Shown here: one piece after another, positions 21,893-33,215 of the stretch
How positions within the stretch are numbered: position 1 is the first letter of the stretch
Layout: each line of letters starts with the position of its first letter
From: Gnetum montanum
Lineage: Eukaryota > Streptophyta > Gnetopsida > Gnetales > Gnetaceae
NCBI GenBank assembly: GCA_015680685.1
Contig: MNCI01036612.1
Span: 5,594 to 69,593 of the forward strand
Direction of reading: 5' to 3'
DNA: 64,000 bases
Translations under genes and position numbers: made by a program
The notes under the pieces: model-generated
Databases searched by the model: none
The model's input: only the letters and a program-made list of their open reading frames with translations
Told to the model about the DNA's origin: nothing

Positions 21893-23377
21893 ATGCATGT
21901 TTACAAGGATTCCCTCAACACTAATGACATAGGGTACATCATTAACACCATTGGCGTAGATGGTAATCTAGAACTACCTGAGCAGCCATTTGTGGTTTGC
22001 ATAGCTCAATGTAGCATAGCAACACCAACGATGGCAAGAGAGACCCCACAACAACCATTTGTCCTCAAGGTCCCTCCTCAGACATTTGCCCCTGCACCTT
22101 CTATAATCAAAACTACACCACCGCCTACACTAACACCAAAAAAACCATTCATCATCAGGGGGCCAAACCACTCAACTACCCCCATCCCACATAATATGAC
22201 ATCATAGCCTTCTGGTTCAAGGAAATGGGAAGAGAGTCTGACAGGTGAAATGGCTACGGAATGTACCACCCTAGGTCCTTCCAAGTCTACTCCCTTGACC
22301 TCTACATCTATGCCCACCTCATCACCAAACGTTTACGCTACTACGCACACACAATCATCATCACCACACCCAAGAGTGTCCAAACCCAAACCCAAAACTT
22401 CTTCTCCTCGGGAAATTCGTCTTCTAGGATGAATGGAATAAGAGAAGGGAAGTAAAAAATAGGAAGGTAGACAAGACTTCCTGAGCACTCTTACTCAAGT
22501 AAAATAGGCTCTAAAACAAAAGAATAAAATGTTGAGCCTATATGACTTGATAATGACATCCAGCATAGACTGCAAGGCTTTGGTTCACATGTTAATGTCC
22601 ATACCAGTTGATGAGAACATGCTGGAAAAGGAGAAAGAAATCCATTTGGTTATGCTCCCTTCTACGCCCAAAGAACCATGGCCATCCCAATTGACATTCT
22701 GTGACGAGTCCATTAGGAAAGACCCTAAAAAGGGTGAGGTGATGACAACACCCCTATTCATTACAATTTGGGTCAGACAACATAAGATCCAAAGAGTACA
22801 CATTGATGATGGGGCTGCTACAAACATCATCCGATTCCCCATACTAGAAAAATTTGGTTTGGTAGATCAAATCAAACCCACAACAACATCATGTCTAAAG
22901 TCATTTAACAGGGTGCGAGTAGTGGTGAAAGGCATCATTCACATTGACTTTGTGGTAGGGGACCAATTCCCCACAAGTGTTATGTTTATCATGGTGGAAG
23001 AGATGCCTGAGTTTAACCTAATCTTGGGGAAGTCATGGTTAGCCCAACTCAGGGCTATATCTTCACCCATACATCAAGAAATCCATGTATCTTACACAGG
23101 CAGGGAGGTGGTGATCAACAGTGATGAGGTGATAACCTAGGCAATAAATAATAGACATATGGAGCAACGTTTAGAGGTCATAACCTCTAAGAATGAGGCA
23201 CCTATTTCCACCAATACTAACTATTTGATAAAAGATCCAGCCCAAGATGATGGCTCAGAAAACGGAACTATGTGGGCTGAGTTTCCTTTTCAAGTGGTAG
23301 ACAACAATGTAGAAGAATACCGCAATAAAGCCTCTTGGCCTTACGTGTTGCCAAACCCACAATGGGTTAGAAAGTAG
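21893..23377 (+). pseudogene. Element B protease region of gag-pro
   Basis: Same frame as the gag knuckle, with only a few stops between 21841 and 23377. A Pro/Thr/Ser-rich linker (21990-22430) precedes the aspartic protease. The active site reads VHIDDGAATNIIRFPILEKF, near the canonical D-S/T-G-A. The hydrophobic segment VVVGDQFPTSVMFIMVEE-like and the later NLILGKSWLAQLRAISSPIH match the flap and (I/L)-(I/L)-L-G-(R/K)-x-W-L signature of Tat proteases. A tail (MEQRLEVITSKNEAPISTNT onward) extends to VRK-stop at 23377. Candidate splice donors (GTTAGA, GTAGTT, GTGAGG) cluster at 23363-23387, consistent with an intron starting here. Confidence 0.75.
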
Positions 23378-23544
23378 TTGTGAGGATGATTATTAATCGT
23401 GTAGCATAACAACTCCACTGCTCCTTACCTGGTTAATACCCATTATACATTTATTCATTATTTTCTTCACAGTTATTCATCTACGCTAAGTGTCTAAATT
23501 TTTTTAAGAAAAAAAACCAATCACATGTCCTCCATTTGCATTAT

Positions 23545-23790
23545 GCCAAGGCCTGCTAAGGCCTAAAACTGAAAAAAAATTTAGTTTGCATTACACCACA
23601 ACCTGCTAAGGCCTAAAACTAGCAACATGTTGTTTACCATCACTATTACGGCTTGAGATGGCCTAAAACTAGTGATGGCTCGAAATGGCCTAAAACTAGC
23701 GAAGGCACGAAACGGCCTTAAACTACCGTTATGGCCCGAAATGGCCTTATACTATTGTTACGGCCTAAAATGGCCTAAAACTAAAATGAG
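23545..23790 (+). repeat. Tandem array at intron 5' side (element B)
   Basis: Seven or so units of 30-45 bp with cores such as CTGCTAAGGCCTAAAACTAG and GAAATGGCCTAAAACTAGCG. It is a GGCCTAAAACTAG variant of the GACCTTAAACTAG arrays found elsewhere in the element. Confidence 0.75.
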
Positions 23791-24085
23791 ATATTCCTAA
23801 AAAATTCAATTCAAAAATAGAATAAAATAAAACAAAAAAATAAATGCAACATATAACACATGAGCAAAACAAATTGCTTCACATTTCAATTATTTCTTTC
23901 ATAAGTTAACAATCTTTGTAACATGTTTTCAATTTAAACAAAAGGGTCAGCTGCTATGCTACGAACACTCATTCATTCCACCATCTCCTACTTCAATAGG
24001 CCCCATGTTTTCACCTGGATCCTACACCATAAAAGAATAGATTAGTTAGCTAAAGCTATAGTAAAGACTCCAATGAAATAAATTA

Positions 24086-24960
24086 TCACCACGCCAAAGG
24101 ATAATTGACCCGAGATGGCCCCGTGTCTGTTTCAGGAGGTATCCGATCCAGTCCTACTACCAAGTGTTGTAAGATCTCATCTTCCATGATGTTAGCCCAA
24201 TTGCTATCACCTAAGTCAATTCTTGCAGTAACTTTATCCTTATCTATAGATGTCCATCTTGGAGGTCTAGGTGAAAAGGTGGTAGTGGTGGTCTCACCCA
24301 TAGGAAAGGTTACTTCCCTTTCGGGGGACTCACTCACTGTCACCTATTGCATGAACCTATCGTAAGCCCCAAAAGTGCCAATAAAATTAAGGAATACCTC
24401 GTGAGTATGCAACTTGACTGAGCCATCCCTATATTAGTTATAATAGGTGGCATGCTCTAGCTTATACATATGCTTATGATTTTTTTGCATCTACCCCCAT
24501 TCGTAAGCATTGGCACTGTAATCTTTCTATTCTTAGTTCTTCTAGGCTAACAGGTCCATCTACATGTGCTACTCTATTATCTCATGGGTGGCCTCATTGT
24601 TGTGCCACACAGTCATCTAGTACCTCACGTAGTCAATGATGGTCATGCACCAACTGCCATCATTGGTATCTCGGGCCAATAGGAATTTGTTCCTAGAATG
24701 GATATCTCCTACCTCAGTAGTTAGGTTGGTCTTCTCTTTCTCAAGCTTTTGGACCCATTTCCAGAGGTTTTCGTTCACATGCCTGCATTCCCATAAGGAG
24801 CGTGCTGAGTACAAAGCGCATTGGCTTGCCTCATCATATATGCGATGAGGTACTTTAGTCACTTCCGGTGGAAATGCAGGCACAACATCAACTTTAACCA
24901 CCCTCCTAGGGTTCCACTTGAGGCTAGAAGTTGCCAAGCACACATATAAAAAATACATTA
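24086..24960 (-). pseudogene. Antisense gene, C-terminal exon (element B)
   Basis: One frame read from ~24960 to a TAA at 24086, with about a dozen stop codons. Segments include PPEVTKVPHRIYDEASQCAL, NENLWKWVQKLEKEKTNLTT (amphipathic, coiled-coil-like), HEVFLNFIGTFGAYDRFM, a Thr-rich PMGETTTTTFSPRPPRW and ANIMEDEILQHLVVGLDRIP. The consistent frame over ~290 codons, interrupted only by point stops, argues for former coding function. No known domain recognised. Confidence 0.45.
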
Positions 24961-25310
24961 GTAACAAAGGCATAGTGAATGCAACAACAATGTAGAGTCT
25001 AGCGTAGCATTTTAGCTTACCCATTTCTAAGTCGACCTACCTTACACGGTCGATCATGTCATTGACTACCCCTTCCATAAAAGTAAATTTATCAAGGGTT
25101 TTAGTCCATTGTTGCAAGTGGATCAAGGATGGGCTAGGGGTGTCAACAGTGGTATCAGCTGCATGGTAAAACGTGTTAGTTAAAATGGAGAGAACCATAA
25201 TAGGGCTGATGAATAGCATAAATGACAATGTAAATCTCCTACCAAAAAAACCCTCAAGGGTGATAGCAGGGGGGTCACCCATCGACACATTGTCAAATAT
25301 GTGATCAAAC

Positions 25311-25745
25311 TCACCAACATCCGCCTTCCAGCTGACCCAATAGCGTAGTATCATCCTTGATGCTCATGCGTCCCTCTGGCATTAAGCTACTATCTAGAAA
25401 ACAGTTGTTATTAGGGGCCTTTTCTTGGTTGCCAAGAGCCTTTTTCTCATTTTTTTGCCCCTTTTCTTTGTCGACAAGGGCCTCCTCCTCCTCCTCCTCT
25501 TCATCGGTTGAGACCTCTTCCTCACTAGCAGGAGCCCCATCCTTATTGGCAGGGGCCTTCTCCTCCATAGTAGGGGCCTCCTCATTTTTTTCGGCCACCC
25601 CTATTGTAGGGGCAATCACCTCTTCTCCCTCTTTTTCTTCTTCTTCCTCCACTGATAAAGCATGGTCACGGTTAGTACAATATACTAACTTGAAGCAGAT
25701 GCTACACTGTGCTACACTACCTAGTGTAAGACAAAGTAGCAAACA
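25311..25745 (-). pseudogene. Antisense gene, acidic low-complexity segment (element B)
   Basis: Open for ~140 codons, dominated by Glu, Lys and Ala (VEEEEEKEGEEV, EEVSTDEEEEEEEALVDKEK). The run is GAG/GAA-rich and so is also a simple (GAGGAG)n-like repeat on the DNA level. The preceding stretch 25796-25746 looks like a short intron starting GTAATT. This could be a disordered linker of the antisense protein or only repeat expansion. Confidence 0.35.
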
Positions 25746-25796
25746 TTAGCCAAGCAACAAATAAAAACACAAACAAAAAATAAACCAAAAAATTAC

Positions 25797-26829
25797 CAAT
25801 GGGATGTTGCACTCTATGAAGCTTAAATTGTAGCTTCTTCCCCCTCTCTTCATTATTATGGGGGGTCTTGTCGATAGGGTGGGACCTCTTGCATTGTAGC
25901 TTGGTCATCATCATCTCTACAATGAGGCGTTCCCCCCTTGTCACAATGTTGGTAGTAGTGGGGGGTGCCTCTCCCACACTATCCTTGGCCCAAAAGTTGC
26001 ATGCCACCCGATCCCTGGTCATCATCGAGAATGATTCCCTGATAGCTTCTTGGGGGTCCTGAGATCGGGTGGTATGAAAGACTTGGTAGATCCATGGTTT
26101 GGATATCTAGCTACAATCTTGTAGTAGCCTGACCCCATTCTCACTAACTACCAAGAATTATGCAAAAAGCCAAAGCAGAGCTATGAAAAAGGCATGGTGC
26201 ATGTTGAAATGGGATTCAAGCTTCCTGTGAAGCTTGACCATTTTAGCTTACATGCCTTTGCAAAGGTGCTTGGCCCAGTTGTAATGGGTCCCTTCTTCCA
26301 TGACATCCCTCAGTATCTGAGCCTGCTCAATCCCAATGATTTTTCCTTGGGACAATAGCTTGGGGAAGGCATCGGCACAGAGGATAGGGTAAACCATTTT
26401 GGCTACCCATAGCTTGTCTTTCTCCATAAAAATCCCCTTTTGATCCTTGAAGGCCCCTAGCCACTCCTTGATGTCCTCTTGATTGTGTGCATCCCCCTTG
26501 GATTTTTCTCCCATGGGGAGACCATTAGAGAGGATGTTGAAAAGGTCCATGAACAATAAATTGTTGACATCGAGCACCATGTGCAAACCATGAACACGTG
26601 TGTAGAAGCGGTCTGCCTTATCAGAGAAGGAGTTGACTAGGGAAAGCATCTCCACAGTTGGGACACTTGGGTTAACCACCAAAAACAAGTCCATAAGCCC
26701 CGCCTCCTGAAGGTTATGGACCAGTGTGGCTGGGGCTCCATTGTAGAGCCAGCACTGGGTCTCCTCCACCTCCCCATACATAAAGAATAGGTTGGTCTCA
26801 TCATGCCTAGAGACAATTACATTCACCTT
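25797..26829 (-). pseudogene. Antisense gene, conserved ~1-kb exon (element B)
   Basis: Acceptor AG at 26831-26830, donor GTAATT starting at 26796 minus 1000 (25796). A single frame runs the full 1033 nt with only a few stops; 192 codons are uninterrupted (26826-26248). Reads VIVSRHDETNLFFMYGEVEE, GLMDLFLVVNPSVPTVEML, MVLDVNNLLFMDLFNILSNG, GTHYNWAKHLCKGM and FNMHHAFFIALLWLF. Element D has the same pattern on its own antisense strand (LVISRCSKETLVLKYGKVDF, FLDLFMAPSPIFPIPEMVNI, HVVLITLGINEFTFSDLF at 63693-64000). I do not recognise the fold. The arrangement faintly recalls the plant-mobile-domain-like extra ORFs of Ogre elements, but I cannot confirm that. Confidence 0.55.
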
Positions 26830-26924
26830 CTAGGCTTTCTTCATTGATAAAATGTTTCACAAATAGAAAAAAAGAACAAAAAGAGAAAGAGGGTTCATGA
26901 AACACAAATACTACTCAAGCATTT

Positions 26925-27215
26925 AGCAGTGAATTTACACTCTAGTGTACTAGATTTGATCGGCATGGAAAATGGTGGGAGATCCACCAAAACGTCTTTG
27001 ATGGTGATCGACCTGAGGGATGCCCATTCCATATCCAACTAACCAGATTCTTTACATTTCCCATAAAATTGGGAATACTGAGTTGGATAGGTTTTGAACT
27101 CACCACTGAGTTGGCCTATCACACCGGTGCCCATATTCCCTATGGAGGAAAACTCCCGCAGGGCCATCTATGCCAACGACAAGGCATCCATGTCACTGTG
27201 AAGACCACGGTTGTC
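26925..27215 (-). pseudogene. Antisense gene, probable exon 3 (element B)
   Basis: One frame with two or three stops, read between the phosphatase-like segment and the 1-kb exon: SDMDALSLA, MALREFSSIGNMGTGVIGQL, SGEFKTYPTQYSQFYGKCKE, ITIKDVLVDLPPFSMPIKSS. Boundaries are not fixed. No domain recognised. Confidence 0.35.
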
Positions 27216-27309
27216 AATAAAAAACTTGGTAACAAAAAAGAATGAACATATGCACTATTAACACCTGTGTCTAGTATATCATGGATTACATGATGAAATA
27301 CCATCGCAG

Positions 27310-27735
27310 AACTCATCGACCGACATGGTAAATGGTTCTAGGTGGGTTTTGAAAGTAGGTACCCACGTGGTGGGCAATAAACAACATATTGTATAAGTGG
27401 TAACACTTATACTCAGGCATCTCCCAAATCCAACTTAAGTATCTTAGGCCTTTTGGACATTGGTTGGAACCTTCTGCCTGCTTGCCCCTGATTGACCCAT
27501 TAGTCAAAAATTTCAGAATACCTTAGTTTGCCCTAGGTAACAGGGTTTCTATGATTGTGGTTGTTGTCTTCCCTGACAAGTGTGACCAAACAATCACACT
27601 AAAGTACTGGAGGAGGAACTGTAGGAAGTCTCGTGCATCCTCCCGGAACCAGACCGTCTACCACTCCACACGTACATGGGGAGGAGGAACATTGGCCACC
27701 GGTTCACTTAGGGAGCATAGGACTCCTACGATTTC
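27310..27735 (-). pseudogene. FCP1/NIF-like phosphatase domain segment of antisense gene (B)
   Basis: FCP1/NIF (HAD-type) phosphatases typically act on phosphoserine in RNA polymerase II tails or related targets. One frame with two stops reads TVWFREDARDFLQFLLQYFS, VIVWSHLSGKTTTTIIETLL, then LRYLSWIWEMPEY and NMLFIAHHVGTYFQNPPRTI. This follows the family order: (V/W)-x-R-P-x-x-x-(E/D)-F-L...F-x-V-x-(I/V)-W-S, an I-W-E region, then N-T-L-L-(I/V)-D-D...N-P-P. The N-terminal catalytic DxDxT motif is not visible, and the late Asp pair is replaced (AHH), so even the intact protein may not have been a phosphatase. Element D holds a homologue (62720-63165). Candidate acceptors ending CTAG or GTAG lie at ~27730-27740. 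Confidence 0.5.
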
Positions 27736-28581
27736 TAGGATAATCAAAATGGATCACAACATAACCTTGGAACAACAAAGAACCAAACGTTAGCACTATG
27801 TACAAGCAAAGTTTACATGTAGCATAGCATAACCCTCTCATTACATACAGCGTAGTAGGGCATTCCCATTGCATGTAACAACAAAGATTTCAAAATCACA
27901 AAAAATATATACAAAAAATATATAAAAAAATAACAAATGTATGCAAAAAAATGACAAAGCACATTTCACAACATAGCAAGGTCATCAAACTACATACAAT
28001 GGAACAATGCCTATATAACACATAATATGGTAGACATGCAATGACGTAATCAATGCATTACTACGAAAAGTGGGGAAATACAGCAAGTTTAACAAATTCA
28101 GCAATGCAATGGCATTATAGAATTTACAACGTAACAATATGACAAGCCTACTAAACCTTGCAATGTATGACCACACCACAATAAAATCAATACAGAGTGC
28201 AACAAGGGTTTACTGTGCTATAGCCATTCTAACTATAATTCAGTAGTATAAAATAACTTGCATTGTACTACATTAAACATGTGTCCCATTTTTCAAATCA
28301 CATAGAAGGCTAGAACCCTCTGGAAGGTGGCATGCTATGCTAGCCATGCACTAAGCTACATAGGCTCGCACAAAGCCCCGAGACAAGGCAATCTCAACAA
28401 TGGTAGATGGGGCAATACCGCATGTGGCTATAGCGTAACATTTCTACAACTTCTATGCCCAACCAGTGATGGAGGAAATGTAGTCGCCAAAACGGTGGCC
28501 AAAACAATGGCAAAAGAATGCATATTTCAATGATAACAATTGCAAAAATCTGAATAAGAAAAAGGCAACATAGGAACTTAC

Positions 28582-28700
28582 TGAGAAAATGGAGTCTCCT
28601 CCCACACTACAATGCATTCCTCAGTTAGGTTCCCCAAAGTGTCCTTGATTTTTTCCACTTTAGCGAGCCCTCAATGCTTATGTTTGCCTTTGGGTGCCAT
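28582..28700 (-). pseudogene. Antisense gene exon 1 (element B)
   Basis: ATG at 28700-28698, then MAPKGKHKH, a TGA at codon 10 (CGA in element A, so a CpG-type C-to-T change), then GLAKVEKIKDTLGNLTEE. It ends at GTAAGT (intron first base 28581). Length 119 nt, identical to element A. About 130 bp downstream of the TATA box. Confidence 0.5.
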
Positions 28701-28830
28701 CGTTTCCCTTGCAGATGTTCTCGGTTGCTACACTACACTGTTTTGATTTCTCTCGGCACAATTGCACTATGTGCTGGATGTGGGCTCTACGCTCTAACAA
28801 TGAAAACAACAAGTTTAATAGGGGTAAACC

Positions 28831-28842
28831 CCTATTTATAGC
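28831..28842 (-). promoter_or_regulatory. TATA box of antisense gene (element B)
   Basis: Minus strand reads GCTATAAATAGG with conserved surroundings (GGGGTTTACC downstream, TTCTTTTCACCG upstream) shared with element A (3012-3022). Confidence 0.5.
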
Positions 28843-29026
28843 TGACACGGTGAAAAGAACTTATCATTTTCACACCCCAAGTCATGTTAGGATGCCCCGT
28901 GTAGCGTAGAACTAGCGTGTCATACATTTGCGATAGTGTAGCATTCTTGTTCACAAATAGGTGGGGCGCAACCAAAAACTTCATCTCATCATAAATTAGA
29001 ATCCTACCTATGCAAAGCCTACATGC

Positions 29027-29330
29027 GTAGTCCACAAAGACCTTAAACTAATGACTCTACCCAAATAATAATAATATATACTTGTTAATGGTCCGCAAAG
29101 ACCTTAAACTAGCAACCTCATCTAAAAATGTATCACGGTCCACAAAGACCTTAAACTAGAAACCTCGTCTAAAAATGTACCATAGTCCACAAAGATCTTA
29201 AACTAGTATCATTACCTTTTCACAACCTATTATTGGTCCACCACGACCTTAAATTGGTAGACCTATCATTGGTTGCATATTCAAATCCACTTACGGTCTG
29301 CCAAGACCTCAAACTAGTAATCTACGAATG
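29027..29330 (+). repeat. Tandem array at intron 3' side (element B)
   Basis: Six units carrying GTCCACAAAGACCTTAAACT or close variants, 45-60 bp apart, between the antisense promoter and the splice acceptor. Same place as 3195-3600 in element A. Confidence 0.75.
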
Positions 29331-29433
29331 TAGCCTAATGTTTGAAAATCACTGCATGTTTGATTTTATTTACTATTATGTGCCATGGCTTCAACCAAGT
29401 ATCACTTGTCTAGGCTTCTTCTTATTATGGTAG

Positions 29434-32400
29434 GTTGAACAACATGGACATGCAATGTGATCTATGCTCACTGTTGACTTTAACAGGTCCTCCTGGCAAG
29501 CTTGCATGATACAAAAACTTAGAGTCGATAGACTCGGATGCATCAATTGATAACACCATAGCGTACTTGGAAACATCCCTAGACTGACCCAAACACTTGG
29601 TCCAAGCCTTAGAATTAGAGGCTAGGGATGTAACTGAGGACCGTCTCATTGAAGCACTGATAATGACATCCAAGGGAAAAATAAAAATGATAAAACTAAG
29701 TTCCCTCCTAGATCAACAAATGCAAGAAGATGTATCTAGAGTCCTTCAAGACAAAATTGAAGTATTCGCATGGTCTTACAATGACATGTTGGGATTAGAC
29801 CCATGACTAATACAACATAACATTGTATTAGACCCATGTGTCAAACTGGTTAAACAAAATTCTTGAAAGGATAAGCCAGAAATTGCACTAGCCATACGTG
29901 ATGAAATCGCTAAGCTATACCAAGCAGGTTTCATTCGGGCGATCGATTACTTGGAGTGGGTGTTAAACATCATTGTAGTCTCTAAAAAAATGGGAGGGAT
30001 ACAAATCTGTATAGACCTCTAGGATCTGAACAAGGCAACAATTAAAGATAACTTCCCACTGCCAAGTATCAACCAGCTTATCGACACTACGGCTAGGCAT
30101 GCTTTACTATCTTTCATGGATGGGTTCTCCAGTTACAATCAAATTCACATATATCTAGAGCATCAACTGACAACTACATTCATGACCCCTTAGGGTTCAT
30201 TTTTTTACATGATGATGCCCTTTGGTCTAAAGAACATTGGAGCAACCTACCAATGAGCCATGGCCTACATATTTAGTGACTACCTCCTAGAGAGACTCAA
30301 TGATTATATGGATGAAATAGAAGTCAAGTATAAGGTGGCTATTGATCATCCCACTGATCTTAATGTAGTCCTGAAGCATTGTCATAGGCATGACTTGTGC
30401 CTTAATCCAAAGGAGTGTGTTTTTGGCTTAAAAATTGGACGCAAGCTAAGGTTTGTAGTATTAGAGGCTGGGATACGAGTGGACCTTGACAAAGTTAAGC
30501 CCATTGTTAACCAAGCACCCCCTATTAACCTTAAATAATTTTTTGGATTGCAAGGTAGAATACAGTTCATCAGAAGGTTTATAGTAAGGTTGACTGACAA
30601 GTTACACCCCATGCAACAGTTACTAAAGAAAGGGATTAACTTCGAATGGACAATGTAGTGCTAGCAAGCCATCGATGACTTGAAGAAAGAGCTTTTACAC
30701 CTCCCGACTATTTACCCACCACAGAGGTATACGCCTTTCTATGTCTACCTTTCTACCTCAAACATGTCTATCACAACACTCTTATGCCAAAAAAGGAAGG
30801 ATGACTTTGAAACACCAGTCTATTACTTGAACCATGCATTGATAGCATATGAAGCCAAATACAACAAAGTGGAAAGGAATTGTATGGCTTTAGTTCTCAT
30901 GCTAAAAAAGTGGAGATACTACATGTTCCATAGTCAAGTGAACATCATATGCAAAATCAACATACTTTGAGCTATCAAGAACAACTTGTATGCAAGTAGT
31001 AGGATAGCCTGATGGAAGGCAATAACAGTGGAATTCGACTTACATTATGTATCCCAATCATCAACAAAAGGACAAGTGATAGCTACATAGCTTGCAACCT
31101 CAACCATTGATGATCAGGAGATCATAGAATCTAAATTCAATAATGAACATGTTAGCAGTGCCAATCTTGTACCATTGTATTTCGAGGCAACTTTACATTT
31201 CAAAGGTGCCTCAACCATGCGAGGTGGTAGTGCTACTATTGTCATTTCATTCCCCTTGGGAGACATGCAAATTTTCTCTTATCGCTTCATGTTCCTTTGT
31301 ATGAACAATGTAGCTGAGTACAATGGACTCCTCACGGGCCTCTTAGCAGCCCAACAATTAAAAATTCAATATTTGGTAGTTCGAGGTGACTCCTAGCTTT
31401 TCATCAATCAAATCACTAAGATCTACGTCTATAAGGCTTCACATTTATAGCCTTACTATGATTTGGCTAAGAACTTGTTACAGTAGTTCACCACAACAGA
31501 CATACAGCATGTGCCACGCAATGAGAACACAGTAGCTAATGCCTTAGTTATGCTAGCATTAAACATGTTTTCACATCTGTTCACAACACTACCTGCTTTG
31601 ATAATAGAGTGCATGGACCCTATCATCCAAGTAGTACACATGGCATCTGTGAGTGATGCCAACACCCAAGTGTGGTACGCTAACGTGAAAGTCTAATTGC
31701 AACATGGTGAACACCCACACGGCTTGACATCTACCTAAAGGGATGCAATCCAGAAGTGAGCATGAAAGTATGTCCTAGTAGGAGATAATACCTTGTGTAA
31801 ATGCTCCTTTGATGGAATACTTCTAAATTTCCTTGGTGGGGAGGAGGCACAAAAAATAGTTAGTGAAGTCCATGAAGGACTATGTGGAGGACACATAGCT
31901 CCCAAAATCATGGAAGCTAAGATTATATGCCTAGGGTATTATTGGCCGTTCATGGAAAGTGATTGTTTTGCTAAATTCAAGATGTGTGACACATGCCAAC
32001 ACTGCATAAAGCTTATACATGTGTCACCTACTGAGTTGCATCATACGCAGATCACATGGGCATTCCAGCAATGGGGACTAGATATCATAGGACCAATAAC
32101 ACCTAAGTCTTCCGGGGGGCATACCTTCATTATTACTGCCACTAAGTACTTTACAAAGTGGGTAGAAGCTATCCCCCTTAGGAAGAATACATCTCAGCGG
32201 GTTTTCCACTTCATCTTGGACAACATTCTAACAAGTTTTGGTCTTCCCATGACTATTGTGATAGGTAATGGGCCATAGTTTAGTAGTGCGGAAACCAAAC
32301 CTTCTATAGAAACCTTGGCATTAGGCAATCTTTCTTTTTTTCATATTACTCGAAGGCTAACGGTCAGGTAGAAGCTACAAACAAATCCATCATCAACTTC

Positions 32401-32870
32401 CTCAAAATAATGCTTAGTAGCAGCAAGAGGGGATGGCACAAGAAAATCCTCTACATGCTATGGGCCTACCATACGATATGTAGGATGGCTATAGGTAAGA
32501 CTCCCTACAGCTTAGTCTATGGATCTAAAGTAGTGTTGCCTCTTGAATTATAGGTACCATCACTGTGAATGATCCTTTCAAGCATCGTAAATGAAGCCTA
32601 GAATAATGAGTGAAGGATCATCGATCTCTATTCCCTAGAGGAAGAACGTGCATAAACACAGGGTCGCATCGAATGGTATCAAGACAAGCAGTGACAAAAG
32701 CATCATGTAGACCTACGTAAATGGTGAATTAAAAAGGGGGACCTAGTCCTCAAAGCTGTGTGTGAACATGTGGACAAGTTTTCAGCAAATTGGGAAGGTC
32801 CATTCGTAGTCACAAACTCCTATGAGAATGGAGCCTTCAAGCTAGTAGAGAGTTTGCAAACCCTTTAAAT
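29434..32870 (+). pseudogene. pol: Element B pol: RT, RNase H, archaeal RNase H, integrase
   Basis: A single frame is readable from 29434 to ~32290 with about two dozen stop codons but no net frameshift; a shift near 32300 lies within integrase. Domains: pre-RT (to 29806, WSYNDMLGLDP); RT to ~30640 with FMDGFSSYNQIH, MMPFGLKNIG and the active site reading YMDE instead of YVDD; RNase H1 ~30650-31090; archaeal-type RNase H ~31170-31560 (GLLTGLLAAQQLKIQ, HVPRNENT); integrase ~31760-32720 (HEGLCGGH, CDTCQHC, LDIIGPITPKS, IGNGP with the Asp lost, NGQVEATNKSII); and a GPY/F-type end (KFSANWEGPFVVTNSYENGA). A stop at 30020-30022 hits the conserved DFR-DLN motif, as in elements A and D. Confidence 0.85.
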
Positions 32871-32924
32871 CACCTCTACTTGAAGTCGTACTTCATCTGA
32901 TGCAAAAGCAAGGTAAGCATCATA

Positions 32925-33215
32925 GTCTTCTATGACTATAAAATATCATCCACAGTTCACCATACTGGCATATAACATCTTCTATGATGTGAAACTAGCA
33001 CAAATGATATACTATGACCTTAAGCTACCCCATCCACCATCCTCTATGATGATAAACTAGGACAACGGTCTACTGGGATCTTAAACTAGCATAGTGGTCT
33101 ACTAGGACGTTAAACTAGCACAACAGTCCACTAAGACCTTAAACTAGCATAGTGGTTTGTTGGGACCTTAAACTAGTACATCAGACTATCTACTAGGACC
33201 TTAAACTGGGTTCAG
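32925..33215 (+). repeat. Tandem array after integrase (element B)
   Basis: Six or more units such as CTACTGGGATCTTAAACTAG and CCACTAAGACCTTAAACTAG. Third array of the element, immediately after the pol stop region. Confidence 0.75.

Larger units (their letters stand above)
24086..28700 (-). pseudogene. Multi-exon antisense gene inside retrotransposon B
   Basis: Lies opposite to gag-pol, between protease and RT. Evidence for a real gene: a TATA box (28831-28842), a 119-nt first exon ending at GTAAGT conserved in element A, a segment resembling an FCP1/NIF phosphatase domain (27310-27735) with a homologue in element D (62720-63165), a ~1-kb exon with an acceptor (26830) and donor (25796) conserved in part in D (63693-64000), an acidic segment and a C-terminal exon with a coiled coil. 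Stops within exons are mostly TAG or TGA of the kind made by C-to-T decay. Exon joins are inferred. I do not recognise the protein as a whole; additional ORFs in antisense are known for some Tat/Retand elements, but I know of none placed here with this domain. Confidence 0.6.
23378..29433 (+). other. Predicted pro-RT intron of element B
   Basis: No plus-strand coding sequence for ~6 kb between the end of the protease frame and RT. It ends in CTTCTTCTTATTATGGTAG (AG at 29432-29433), and the exon then opens with GTTGAACAACATGG as in element A (GTTGAATAAAATGG). Ogre elements are known to carry a spliced intron here. What is unusual is the content: a complete opposite-strand gene, with a tandem array near each end (23545-23790 and 29027-29330). 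The donor is not fixed, and splicing is inferred. Confidence 0.5.
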
